27,366 bases of DNA from AA29 sp041481445 (GTDB lineage: Bacteria > Acidobacteriota > Vicinamibacteria > Fen-336). A model generated the notes under the pieces. It saw only the letters and a program-made list of their open reading frames with translations. It was not told the DNA's origin and ran no database searches. The stretch is from NCBI GenBank assembly GCA_041481445.1, contig JBGPBV010000088.1, forward strand, positions 1 through 27,366. The letters run 5' to 3'. Shown piece by piece: positions 1 to 7,314 of the stretch. The position numbers were made by a program, and so were the translations under genes. The first letter of the stretch is position 1; each line of letters starts with the position of its first letter.

Positions 1-3000
1 CTCCACGGCCGCGGCCGCACCCTCCTGGACGACGACCGTCACCCTCGCAGACAGCTTGCCGTCGGCGCTGGAGGCGGTGACGTCGACCTCGCCGGCGGGC
101 GCCGGAAGCTCGATCGTGCCTGTCGCGTCCACCTGGCCGTAGCCCAGGCCGAGACGCGTACCCTGGACGCCTGAGATCGAGACCGACGCGCCGGGCGCCG
201 GCGCCCCGTCCGGCCCGACCACCTTCGCGTGGACGCGCCCCCCGGGGCGCAGGGTCACGGTGGCCGGCCGCCCGCCCGGCACCAGCCCGCTCGCGATCGC
301 GAACATCCCTCCCTCCGAGACGCCGGCCACGGCATAGCGTCCGGCGGGCAGCCCGGAGGCCTCGAACGAGCCGTCGGGCAGGGTTCGCGTCGCGGTGAGG
401 AACCGGTTCATCGGGTCCATCGCGCCGATCCGCACCGGCAGGCCGCTCACGCCGCGGCCCGCCATGTCCACCACGCGGCCGGTCAGGGACAGGCCGCGCA
501 CCAGCGCGAGGCGCACCCCGGAGGCGCCGCTCGCGCCCACCGTCACCGCCACGGGCTCACCACTCCCGTATCCCTGCATGCGGCCCGCGACGCGGTACTC
601 GCCGGGCTCGAGATCGATGTGGAAGCGGCCCTCGCCGTCCGCCTGCGCGCTCGCGCCCGCGGAAGCGGACTTGCCGGCCGCGCGGGGGGCGGCGATCACG
701 AAGGTGCCCGCGATGGGCTGGTCGGTCTCGCTGTCGATCACCAGGCCCTCCACGAAGGCTCCCGAGAAGTCGAAATCGGCGACGTAGCTCTCCACGTCCG
801 GCACCTCGAGCGGGCGGGTGGGCAGGCGACCCTTGCGGTCGGGCGTCTGGATCTCGACCCACACCTCGCCCGGCTCGCTCAGCGTGAGCTGGTACGTCCC
901 GTCCTCGCCCGAGATGGCGACGTTGGGGGGAGGCTCCGCCGACATTCCCGACATCGAGGCATGCTCGGACTGCATGTCGATGCGCGCTCCCGCCAGCGGC
1001 AGGCCCCCCCGCGTGATCCGCCCGGTGACGACGATGGCGCGGAGGACGAATTCGACGGGTGTGGTCTCGCCCTCTCGTACCTCGGCGTCCACGCCGGCGA
1101 TGCCGCTCAGGGATTCCGCCGTCGCACCCGACAGGAGCGAGAGGCTGACCCGGCCCGCGGGAACGTGCTCGACCACGAAGGTGCCGTCGGGCGCGACCGG
1201 TTGCACGTCGGGAAGGCCGATCCACGCGAAGCCGACCCGTCGGGTGGGGCTGACCTCGACCGTCGCCCCGGCCGGGAGGACGCCGGAGCGCGTGCGCACG
1301 CGCCCGTCGATCCGTCCGCCCTGGCTCAGCACGACGCGGACCTCGGTCGGACCGCGTGCGGGATCCACGTCCAGGCCGGTGACCTGGCCGGGCGCGTACG
1401 AGGGATGTCGCACCATCACCTGGGCCGCCCCCGGCGTCACGCCGCGGAACTCGAAGGCGCCGCCGGAGTCGGTCGTCACGGGCGGGGTCGCCCGCGTGAA
1501 CTCGCGCCCGGGCCCGCTGACGGCGACGCTCGCGCCCGCGATGGGAGCGGACGAGGCATCGACGACGACGCCGCGCACGGAGCCGCCGGCACCGAGGCGG
1601 ACGGTGCCGACGTCGACCGTCGCCCCCGCCCCGACCTTGACCCCCGAGACGGCGGCGGCCGCGCGGTCGGGCGCGCTGACCTCGACGACGTAGCTGCCCT
1701 CGGTCACGTCCTCCAGCGTGAAGCGCCCGTCCGCGGCGCCGAAGGTCTGCGGCGGCGGGCCGCCGTATCCGCCGCGCGTGGTCGCGCGCGTGGCCACCCG
1801 GAAGCCCTGGATCGGCCGGCCGGCGTCGTCGACGACGGTCCCCGTGATCGCGCCCGCCGGCTGGAGCACGATGTCCACGCCGGACGCGCCCGCCTCCGCC
1901 CGGCGCTCGGCTCGCCCCATCCCGGCCGCGTGGGCGGTGAGCGAATACATCCCCGGGGCGAGGCCGGCCAGGACGTAGGCGCCGCCCGCGTCCGCACGGG
2001 CGCTGAACGTCTGCGCCGTCTCCTCCGACCAGGTCTGCACCTCCGCGCCCTCGATCGGGCGGCCGGCACTGTCGCGGACGTGGCCACGGATCGCGATCCC
2101 GACCTGGAGCGCGACGTCGCCGAGGTCGACGGTCGCGGCCGCCGAGGGGACGTCCGCGTCCACGCGCTGCGGACCGTAACCGGGGGCGCGGACCTCGAGC
2201 ACGTGGGTCCCGCGCCCGAGGCGCAGCGCGAACACGCCGTCGGGGCCGGCTTCCGCGACGAGGTCGTCCAGCCTCAGGTCCCCGGCCGGCGCGCCCGCCG
2301 TCTCCAACAGGACGACGCGGCCACGCACCGGCTTCTCGCCGCCGAGGAGCCGGCCCCTCACCGTCGACGGTGCGGACATCACGAGGTCGACGCGCGCCTC
2401 CGCCTCCCGATCGAGGGCCACGGGCGACGACACGGCCGCCGCCATCTCCGCGTGGCGGCCGACCACGCGATACTCCGCGGGGGCGAGACCGTAGACCGCG
2501 TAGTCCCCGCGCGCGTCCGTGCGCGTGAGGAGCGCGGCATCCGGGATCGCCCCGTAGCGCGAGATCGCCACCAGCCGCACCGTGGCTCCCTCGACGGCCT
2601 TTCCGCTCGTCTCCGTCACCGTCCCGGAGACGGTGCCTCCCGGCATCAAGAGGAGATCGGCCGCGCGGCCGAGGGGCACGTTGCGGCGCTCCGCCCGCCC
2701 GACTCCCCGCGCGGACGCCGTCACCGTGTACAGCCCCGAGGCCAGGCCCTCGAGCCGGTACGCGCCCTTGGCGTCCGTGGCCGCGCGGACGACGCCGGCG
2801 TCGCTGTCCCAGACGTTGCCGCCCGCGCCCCGCATCTCCTCGCGCGCTTCCACGGTAGCTCCGGCGACGGGCGCGCCCCCCGTCGTCTCGCGCACGGCGC
2901 CTTCGATCCAGCCCCCGCGCGCGAGAGCGACCTTGACCGGCGTGCCCGGCCGCAGATGGCGCAGGGTCGTGGAAGCGAGGCCGGCGGCCTCGACGTGCAG

Positions 3001-3321
3001 CGTGAACGGCGCGGAGGAGTCGAGCGACAGGCGGAAGCGGCCCGACGCGTCCGTCTTCGTGTTGACCGGCGCCCGCGGGAGCTCGGCCCTCTCGTTGAGC
3101 GCGCGGACGGCCGCACCCGCGACCGGCTGGCCGTCCGGGCCGGTGACCACGCCATCGATGACGGGCGAGGGGGCGGGCGCCGGCGACGCCGCCTTTGACT
3201 TGGCGGGCGCAGGAGACCCTGCGCGCACCGGCGACGGCGCGGGGGACGGCGGCGGACTCGGCGGCGGCGGGGCCAGGAAGGCCAGGAGTCCGAGCGAGAG
3301 CGCACCCAGGCTTTCGCGCAC
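1..3321 (-). CDS. Secreted protein of tandem carboxypeptidase-regulatory-like domains (3' part outside window)
   Basis: The frame is open from a GTG at 3321 to the window edge (1107 codons), so the C-terminus is missing. The start follows GGAGG (3329-3333) by 7 nt. Residues 1-20 look like a signal peptide (MRESLGALSLGLLAFLAP), followed by a Pro/Ala/Ser-rich linker to about residue 53. After that I count about 12 units of roughly 80-95 residues, each opening like VTGPDGQPVAGAAV or IRGHVRDSAGRPIEGAEV and closing with a TDxxGxFxL strand and an LxxGxYxL turn. This is the CarboxypepD_reg (PF13620-like) beta-sandwich pattern. I see no enzymatic domain, so a structural, adhesive or carbohydrate-binding surface role is the likely inference. 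Such repeats often precede TonB-dependent receptor barrels, but no barrel is visible in the part present. The long Arg-rich frames on both strands here are shadows. Confidence 0.85.
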   Translation of the reverse strand, partial: MRESLGALSLGLLAFLAPPPPSPPPSPAPSPVRAGSPAPAKSKAASPAPAPSPVIDGVVTGPDGQPVAGAAVRALNERAELPRAPVNTKTDASGRFRLSLDSSAPFTLHVEAAGLASTTLRHLRPGTPVKVALARGGWIEGAVRETTGGAPVAGATVEAREEMRGAGGNVWDSDAGVVRAATDAKGAYRLEGLASGLYTVTASARGVGRAERRNVPLGRAADLLLMPGGTVSGTVTETSGKAVEGATVRLVAISRYGAIPDAALLTRTDARGDYAVYGLAPAEYRVVGRHAEMAAAVSSPVALDREAEARVDLVMSAPSTVRGRLLGGEKPVRGRVVLLETAGAPAGDLRLDDLVAEAGPDGVFALRLGRGTHVLEVRAPGYGPQRVDADVPSAAATVDLGDVALQVGIAIRGHVRDSAGRPIEGAEVQTWSEETAQTFSARADAGGAYVLAGLAPGMYSLTAHAAGMGRAERRAEAGASGVDIVLQPAGAITGTVVDDAGRPIQGFRVATRATTRGGYGGPPPQTFGAADGRFTLEDVTEGSYVVEVSAPDRAAAAVSGVKVGAGATVDVGTVRLGAGGSVRGVVVDASSAPIAGASVAVSGPGREFTRATPPVTTDSGGAFEFRGVTPGAAQVMVRHPSYAPGQVTGLDVDPARGPTEVRVVLSQGGRIDGRVRTRSGVLPAGATVEVSPTRRVGFAWIGLPDVQPVAPDGTFVVEHVPAGRVSLSLLSGATAESLSGIAGVDAEVREGETTPVEFVLRAIVVTGRITRGGLPLAGARIDMQSEHASMSGMSAEPPPNVAISGEDGTYQLTLSEPGEVWVEIQTPDRKGRLPTRPLEVPDVESYVADFDFSGAFVEGLVIDSETDQPIAGTFVIAAPRAAGKSASAGASAQADGEGRFHIDLEPGEYRVAGRMQGYGSGEPVAVTVGASGASGVRLALVRGLSLTGRVVDMAGRGVSGLPVRIGAMDPMNRFLTATRTLPDGSFEASGLPAGRYAVAGVSEGGMFAIASGLVPGGRPATVTLRPGGRVHAKVVGPDGAPAPGASVSISGVQGTRLGLGYGQVDATGTIELPAPAGEVDVTASSADGKLSARVTVVVQEGAAAAVE

Positions 3322-3324
3322 GTT

Positions 3325-3373
3325 GACACCTCCGGCGGCGGCGGAACATGCCACCTATACCGCCGGAGGTGTC
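3325..3373 (-). promoter_or_regulatory. Perfect 14-bp hairpin covering the Shine-Dalgarno of the repeat protein
   Basis: GACACCTCCGGCGG (minus strand, 3373-3360) and CCGCCGGAGGTGTC (3338-3325) are exact reverse complements around a 21-nt loop. The downstream arm contains GGAGG (3329-3333), the SD of the GTG at 3321. A transcript that includes the whole element would have its SD base-paired. No T-tract follows, so it is not a classical intrinsic terminator for recA, whose stop lies 17 nt upstream. It could be a translational switch, a processing site or a protein operator; the choice among these is inference. Confidence 0.6.
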
Positions 3374-3389
3374 GCGCTGTCGAGGGCTT

Positions 3390-4466
3390 CTAGGCCTTCT
3401 TCTTCTCCGCGACCGGCATGGGCAGGACGTCCGCCTTCTCGCCCCGCGGCCGCTCGACGGGCGTGTCCACCGCGGGCAGGCCCAGGCCCTTGCGGAGCCG
3501 GCTGTCGATCTCGGTGCGGATGTCCGGGTTGTCCTTCAGGAACTGCCGTGCGGTCTCGCGGCCCTGGCCGATGCGCTCGCCGTCCAGCGAGTACCACGAG
3601 CCCGACTTCTCGACGACCTTGTGGTCGACCCCGAGGTCGAGCAGGTCGCCTTCCTTGCTGATCCCCTCGCCGTAGAGGATGTCGAACTCGGCCTCGCGGA
3701 ACGGCGGCGCGACCTTGTTCTTGACCACCTTGACCTTCGCGCGGCTGCCGATGACGACGTCGCCCTCCTTGAGGGAGGCGATGCGCCGGATGTCGAGGCG
3801 CATCGAGGCGTAGAACTTCAGCGCGCGCCCGCCCGTGGTCGTCTCCGGGTTGCCGAACATCACCCCGATCTTCTCGCGGAGCTGGTTGATGAAGACGAGG
3901 CACGTCTTGCTCTTGGCCACGATGGACGTGAGCTTGCGCAGGGCCTGGCTCATCAGGCGCGCCTGCAGCCCCATCTGCGCCTCGCCCATCTCGCCTTCCA
4001 GCTCGGAACGGGGGACCAGGGCGGCCACGGAGTCGATCACGAGCACGTCCACCGCGCCCGAGCGGATGAGGACCTCGGCGATCTCGAGGGCCTGCTCGCC
4101 GCTGTCCGGCTGGGAGACGAGCAGGTTGTCGGTGTCCACCCCGAGCTTGCCCGCGTAGGTGGCGTCGAGGGCGTGCTCGGCGTCGATGAAGGCGGCCATC
4201 CCGCCGCGGCGCTGCGCTTCGGCGATGACGTGCAGCGAGAGCGTCGTCTTACCCGAGGATTCCGGCCCGAAGATCTCGATCACGCGGCCGCGGGGAACGC
4301 CACCCACGCCGAGGGCGGCGTCGAGCGAGAGGGACCCGGTGGGAATGGCGGGCACGTCGACCTTCTCGCGGCTGCCCAGCCGCATGATCGATCCCTTGCC
4401 GAACTGCTTGTCGATCTGGGCGAGCGCGGCTTCGATTGCCTTGGCCCGCTCCTTGTCGTCGGTCAT
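3390..4466 (-). CDS. recA: Recombinase RecA
   Basis: This 358-residue protein is the DNA strand-exchange recombinase and LexA co-protease of recombinational repair. Walker A (GPESSGKTT) is at residues 67-75, the substrate-proximal FIDAEHALD block follows, Walker B lies in VDVLVIDSVAAL, and loop L2 reads FINQLREKIGVMFGNPETTTGG. The length matches the family. I chose the ATG at 4466 because AAGGA sits a few bases upstream and the protein then begins MTDDKERAKA, as RecA proteins do; an in-frame extension to 4682 is not RecA-like. The last residues (VAEKKKA) are basic, unlike the acidic tail of Escherichia coli RecA. No recX follows: the next gene is the repeat protein, behind a hairpin. Confidence 0.98.
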   Translation of the reverse strand: MTDDKERAKAIEAALAQIDKQFGKGSIMRLGSREKVDVPAIPTGSLSLDAALGVGGVPRGRVIEIFGPESSGKTTLSLHVIAEAQRRGGMAAFIDAEHALDATYAGKLGVDTDNLLVSQPDSGEQALEIAEVLIRSGAVDVLVIDSVAALVPRSELEGEMGEAQMGLQARLMSQALRKLTSIVAKSKTCLVFINQLREKIGVMFGNPETTTGGRALKFYASMRLDIRRIASLKEGDVVIGSRAKVKVVKNKVAPPFREAEFDILYGEGISKEGDLLDLGVDHKVVEKSGSWYSLDGERIGQGRETARQFLKDNPDIRTEIDSRLRKGLGLPAVDTPVERPRGEKADVLPMPVAEKKKA

Positions 4467-4901
4467 GAATCTTGTCCTTTTCCTTTCCCGCCGCCCGCCT
4501 GTTCGCCGGATGTCGACGGCGACGAATGGGATCTTAGCGATCGTCGCTGTCGTCGTGGGTCCAGCCCGGCGACGTGACGCGTGGCATGTCCCTTGTACGG
4601 CTGGATCGAAGATGCACCTTCGTGCATCGTTCCAACGCCGCCGCGGCCATGCTCCGTTTGATTTGGGCCGAAATTGCAACAAGGGAAATTCGCCCTATCC
4701 AGGGCAAACGCTTTCAGCCCTCTAACTCGCTGAGGACAAGGATCTTCTCGGAACGTGGCTGCATTGCCACAAAGTTCGGCGGACCGCCCAAAAAAAGTCG
4801 TGCATGCCGGAAGGTGTCTGCTAGAATTGTTTCGGGAAGTCGGCCTCAGGTCTTACTTTATGGTCCCCTCCTGGGACGCGAGGCCGGCCAGGGAGAGGCG
4901 A
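4467..4901. promoter_or_regulatory. Divergent regulatory region between recA and the basic-tail gene
   Basis: This is 435 bp without a convincing gene and is less GC-rich than its surroundings. It contains a perfect inverted repeat GATGCAC-CTTC-GTGCATC (4611-4628), about 145 bp upstream of the recA start. A second, imperfect dyad is GTGGC-N6-GCCAC (4755-4770), flanked by GAAC and GTTC. An extended -10 for the rightward gene is annotated separately. Either dyad could be an operator for recA control, but neither matches a LexA box that I can name with confidence. I could not fix a recA promoter; TAAGAT near 4533-4538 (minus) is a weak -10 candidate. Confidence 0.45.
4819..4827 (+). promoter_or_regulatory. 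Extended -10 element TGCTAGAAT
   Basis: TGn followed by TAGAAT matches the extended -10 consensus of housekeeping sigma promoters. There is no clear -35 17 nt upstream, which extended -10 promoters tolerate. Transcription would start near 4834, giving a leader of about 68 nt before the GTG at 4902. The element lies inside the N-terminal extension that a longer reading of the downstream gene would need, which argues for the shorter start. Confidence 0.45.
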
Positions 4902-5573
4902 GTGAAGGCAGGACGTCCGAAGAAGAGAACGCACGCTGCTGCAAAATCGAAGAGGCACCCTGGTCGTCGGGCAAGAACTCATACCGCCAGTCGTCCCAAA
5001 CGGAGGAATGTGTCAGCCGTGGCCACCAAGCACGCCCATAACCGGGCCGTCAGCCGTTCTCGTGCGACGAATCCCGCTCGCTCGACGCACGCCGCCGTTC
5101 ACGCTCGGATGCGTCCCGAGCCCGTGCCGAATCCCATGCCGACCCGGCACGTCGCCCCACCGCGTCCGGTCCTCGTGACCCCGGCCCGCTCCATGCCGCC
5201 CACGCGCGACCAGCGCAAGCCGCTGGTCACGCCCGCGCGTGGTCCGCTGGCTGTTCCCGATTTCACGGAGGCGGGTGTCGTGCTCACCATCACGTATTCG
5301 ATCCGGGAGGGCCGTCGCGGCGAGTTCTTCGACCTGATGCGCGAGCTGAAGCCTCTGCTGGCGGCGATCGGCGGGACCGATTGTACGATCTACGAAGACC
5401 GCAGCCGGCCGAACTACTTCATGGAGGTCTTCCGTTTCAAGGACGAGGCGGAGTTCACCGCCTTCGACGACAAGTTCCACAAGGACCGGAAGATCGCCGC
5501 GATCTATGCCCTCCTCGACGACATCGTCGAGGCGGAGAAGAGCGACTTCAAGATCTTCGAGCGCCGGCTCTAG
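4902..5573 (+). CDS. Basic-tail protein with C-terminal dimeric alpha/beta-barrel (ABM-like) domain
   Basis: The protein has 223 residues. The N-terminal half (about residues 1-110) is low-complexity and very rich in Lys, Arg, His, Pro and Ala, opening VKAGRPKKRTHAAAKSKR; the GRPKK piece resembles an AT-hook core. The last ~95 residues form a compact domain (GVVLTITYSIREGRRGEFFDL, then YFMEVFRFKDEAEFTAF) resembling antibiotic-biosynthesis-monooxygenase-type ferredoxin-like folds, which often dimerise. No catalytic residue can be assigned. I chose the GTG at 4902, preceded by GGGAGAGG, over an in-frame start at 4755 that would run through the candidate promoter. The tail suggests nucleic-acid binding, but that is inference from composition. 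It is divergent from recA and followed by a strong terminator, so probably monocistronic. Confidence 0.7.
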   Translation: MKAGRPKKRTHAAAKSKRHPGRRARTHTASRPKRRNVSAVATKHAHNRAVSRSRATNPARSTHAAVHARMRPEPVPNPMPTRHVAPPRPVLVTPARSMPPTRDQRKPLVTPARGPLAVPDFTEAGVVLTITYSIREGRRGEFFDLMRELKPLLAAIGGTDCTIYEDRSRPNYFMEVFRFKDEAEFTAFDDKFHKDRKIAAIYALLDDIVEAEKSDFKIFERRL

Positions 5574-5575
5574 TC

Positions 5576-5632
5576 CTCGGCTCGACCGGGCGTGGCACTG
5601 GAGCGCCCGGGCGAGCCGAGCTTCGTTGCTTG
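5576..5632 (+). terminator. Strong stem-loop terminator
   Basis: Two 17-nt arms (5576-5592 and 5604-5620) pair at 16 of 17 positions around an 11-nt loop. The stem begins 2 nt after the stop of the basic-tail gene and is followed by a modestly T-rich run (CTTCGTTGCTT). This is a rho-independent-type terminator with a weak U-tract. Confidence 0.75.
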
Positions 5633-5695
5633 CCGGGCCGTCGTTTCCCTCCTGTCGTTTCCTCCCTGACGTTTTGTTCGTGACACAATGGCGCC

Positions 5696-6262
5696 GTGCC
5701 CAGCCCCCTCGCGCACGCGCTGGCCGGCTTTGCGACGCACGTCCTCACCGCGCCCGCGGACCAGATCGCCTCGCGGCGGCGCGCGCTGGTCACGGTCGGC
5801 GCGGCCCTGGCCCCGGACCTCGACCTCGCCTGGAAGCTCGTGGACGGCGTGAACCATCACCAGGCGCAGGGACACAGCCTCGGCGTGGGCCTGCTCGTGG
5901 CGGCGGCGGTGGCGGGAGCGAGCGCGGCCGCCGGCGCCCCCCGCCCGGCCGGCCTCGGCCTGGCCGCGCTCCTGGGCTGGTGCAGCCACCTCGTCCTGGA
6001 CATGCTCAACGTGGACACCTCTCCGCCCATCGGGCTGATGGCGCTGTGGCCCTTCTCGACCGCCTACCTGAAGTCGCCATGGCCCCTCTTCCTTGACATC
6101 GGGCGCACACTGAACTGGAGGACGGTGCGGCACGACGCGATCGCGATCGCGTGGGAAGCCGCGGTGCTCTGTCCCGTCCTCGTCGCGGCTTGGCGGGGCA
6201 GGGCCCGCCGCCGCTCAGGGAATTGGGATGGCCCGAGGCTTCGAGAGCAAGTCGGTGGCTGA
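5696..6262 (+). CDS. YdjM-like membrane-bound metal-dependent hydrolase family protein
   Basis: The protein has 188 residues. It carries the YdjM/DUF457 (PF04307) signature: MPSPLAHALAGF at the start, an APDLDLAWK acidic motif near residue 40, NHHQAQGHSLG with clustered His near residues 55-65, and GWCSHLVLDMLNVD near residues 100-113, between hydrophobic segments. The family is a set of small inner-membrane proteins with conserved His/Asp and no well-established substrate. The GTG start at 5696 has no clear SD; a TGaCACAAT sequence at 5681-5689 could be an extended -10 placing the transcript start at or next to the GTG. Its stop lies inside the next gene. Confidence 0.75.
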   Translation: MPSPLAHALAGFATHVLTAPADQIASRRRALVTVGAALAPDLDLAWKLVDGVNHHQAQGHSLGVGLLVAAAVAGASAAAGAPRPAGLGLAALLGWCSHLVLDMLNVDTSPPIGLMALWPFSTAYLKSPWPLFLDIGRTLNWRTVRHDAIAIAWEAAVLCPVLVAAWRGRARRRSGNWDGPRLREQVGG

Positions 6263-6470
6263 TCAACAGGAAGCCGCGATGAACCCGCGCTTCGTCGGCG
6301 ACCGCGGGTCCGACCCGCGACGGCGCGGCCTGGAGCTGGCGCGCACGGACATCATGCGCCGGCTGGAAGCCGCCACCAGCGGCCCCCATCGCGAGATGCT
6401 CCAGCGGGCCCTGGCCGACCTCGACGAGCGGCTCCGGCGGCTCGACGCGGAGCCGCCGCCTCAGGAGTAG
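6228..6470 (+). CDS. Small conserved-looking hypothetical protein (80 aa)
   Basis: Starting at the ATG at 6228, it overlaps the 3' end of the YdjM-like gene by 35 nt, and its stop overlaps the convergent dehydrogenase gene by 10 nt. The protein is charged: MARGFESKSVADQQEA, then a Pro/Arg-rich turn and an amphipathic helix with regularly spaced Leu (LELARTDIMRRLEAATSG, then LQRALADLDERLRRLD), probably a short coiled coil. A second in-frame ATG at 6279 has a better SD (AGGAAG, 6 nt upstream) and would give a 63-residue protein. I keep the longer form because the ESKSVADQQ opening looks like a real N-terminus. Function unknown. Confidence 0.55.
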   Translation: MARGFESKSVADQQEAAMNPRFVGDRGSDPRRRGLELARTDIMRRLEAATSGPHREMLQRALADLDERLRRLDAEPPPQE

Positions 6471-7309
6471 GGGAAGAAGCCGCGGCCGCTCTTGCGGCCG
6501 AGCCATCCCGCGTCGACCATCCTCTTCAACAGCGGGCACGGGCGGTACTTCGGGTCGCCCAGGCCGTCGTGCAGGACCTCCAGGATGGCCAGGCACACGT
6601 CGAGGCCGATGAAGTCGGCCAGGGTGAGCGGGCCCATCGGGTGGTTCATCCCGAGCTTCATGACCTCGTCGATGGCCTCCGGCTTCGCCACCCCCTCGTA
6701 CACCGCGAAGATCGCCTCGTTGATCATCGGCATCAGCACGCGGTTGGCGACGAATCCGGGGAAGTCGTTCACCTCGACCGGCGTCTTGCCGAGCGCCCGC
6801 GCGAGGTCCATGACGGCGCGCAAGGTCTCGTCGGACGTGGCCAGGCCGCGGATGACCTCCACGAGCGCCATCAGGGGCACCGGGTTCATGAAATGCATCC
6901 CGATGACCTTGTCCGGGCGGCGGGTGGCCGCCCCCAGGCGCGTGATCGAGATCGACGAGGTGTTCGAGGCCAGGATCGCGGTGGGGGAGGTCAGGTGGTC
7001 CAGCTCGGCGAACAGGTGGCGCTTGGTCTCGTAGTTCTCGACGACCGCCTCCACCACGAGGTCGGCGGAGGCGACGTCCGCCATCTCCGTCGTCGATCGG
7101 ATGCGATCGAGGGCGGCCGCGCGATCCTCGGCCGTGATCTTCCCCTTCTCGGCCAGCTTGCCGAGGCTCCGGTCGATCTGCTTCCGGGCGCGGTCCAGGG
7201 CGGCGCCGTCGATGTCGCGCAGGGCCACCGGGTGACCGGCCTGGGCGAAGACCTGGGCGATCCCGTTGCCCATCGTGCCCGCCCCGATGACGGCGACGCG
7301 GAGGGCCAC
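6461..7309 (-). CDS. 3-hydroxybutyryl-CoA / 3-hydroxyacyl-CoA dehydrogenase
   Basis: This 282-residue protein has the usual length for the single-function enzyme, which interconverts acetoacetyl-CoA (or longer 3-ketoacyl-CoA) and 3-hydroxyacyl-CoA using NAD(P)H. The Rossmann motif GAGTMGNGIAQ is at residues 8-18, SNTSSISIT follows, the catalytic-His segment reads GMHFMNPVPLM, and the C-terminal domain contains NDFPGFVANRVLMPMINEAI. Translation starts at the GTG at 7309, 5 nt after the thiolase stop, so the two are almost certainly co-transcribed. Thiolase plus this enzyme is the acetyl-CoA to 3-hydroxybutyryl-CoA module of butyrate-type, polyhydroxyalkanoate or beta-oxidation metabolism; the window does not show which direction is used. 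Confidence 0.93.
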   Translation of the reverse strand: MALRVAVIGAGTMGNGIAQVFAQAGHPVALRDIDGAALDRARKQIDRSLGKLAEKGKITAEDRAAALDRIRSTTEMADVASADLVVEAVVENYETKRHLFAELDHLTSPTAILASNTSSISITRLGAATRRPDKVIGMHFMNPVPLMALVEVIRGLATSDETLRAVMDLARALGKTPVEVNDFPGFVANRVLMPMINEAIFAVYEGVAKPEAIDEVMKLGMNHPMGPLTLADFIGLDVCLAILEVLHDGLGDPKYRPCPLLKRMVDAGWLGRKSGRGFFPYS

Positions 7310-7314
7310 GGCGC

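Noticed and set aside
229..3198. Long rightward open frame of 989 codons
   Set aside because: Its translation is an Arg/Gly/His-rich low-complexity string with no domain pattern; the opposite strand encodes clear repeated domains with a signal peptide and SD.
557..3349. Leftward 930-codon open frame beginning with an ATG in the hairpin loop
   Set aside because: Arg/Gly-rich shadow of the repeat protein in another frame; no signal peptide or domain.
5688..5699. ATG at 5688 as start of the YdjM-like gene
   Set aside because: It is out of frame with the MPSPLAHALAGF protein; the in-frame GTG at 5696 is required.
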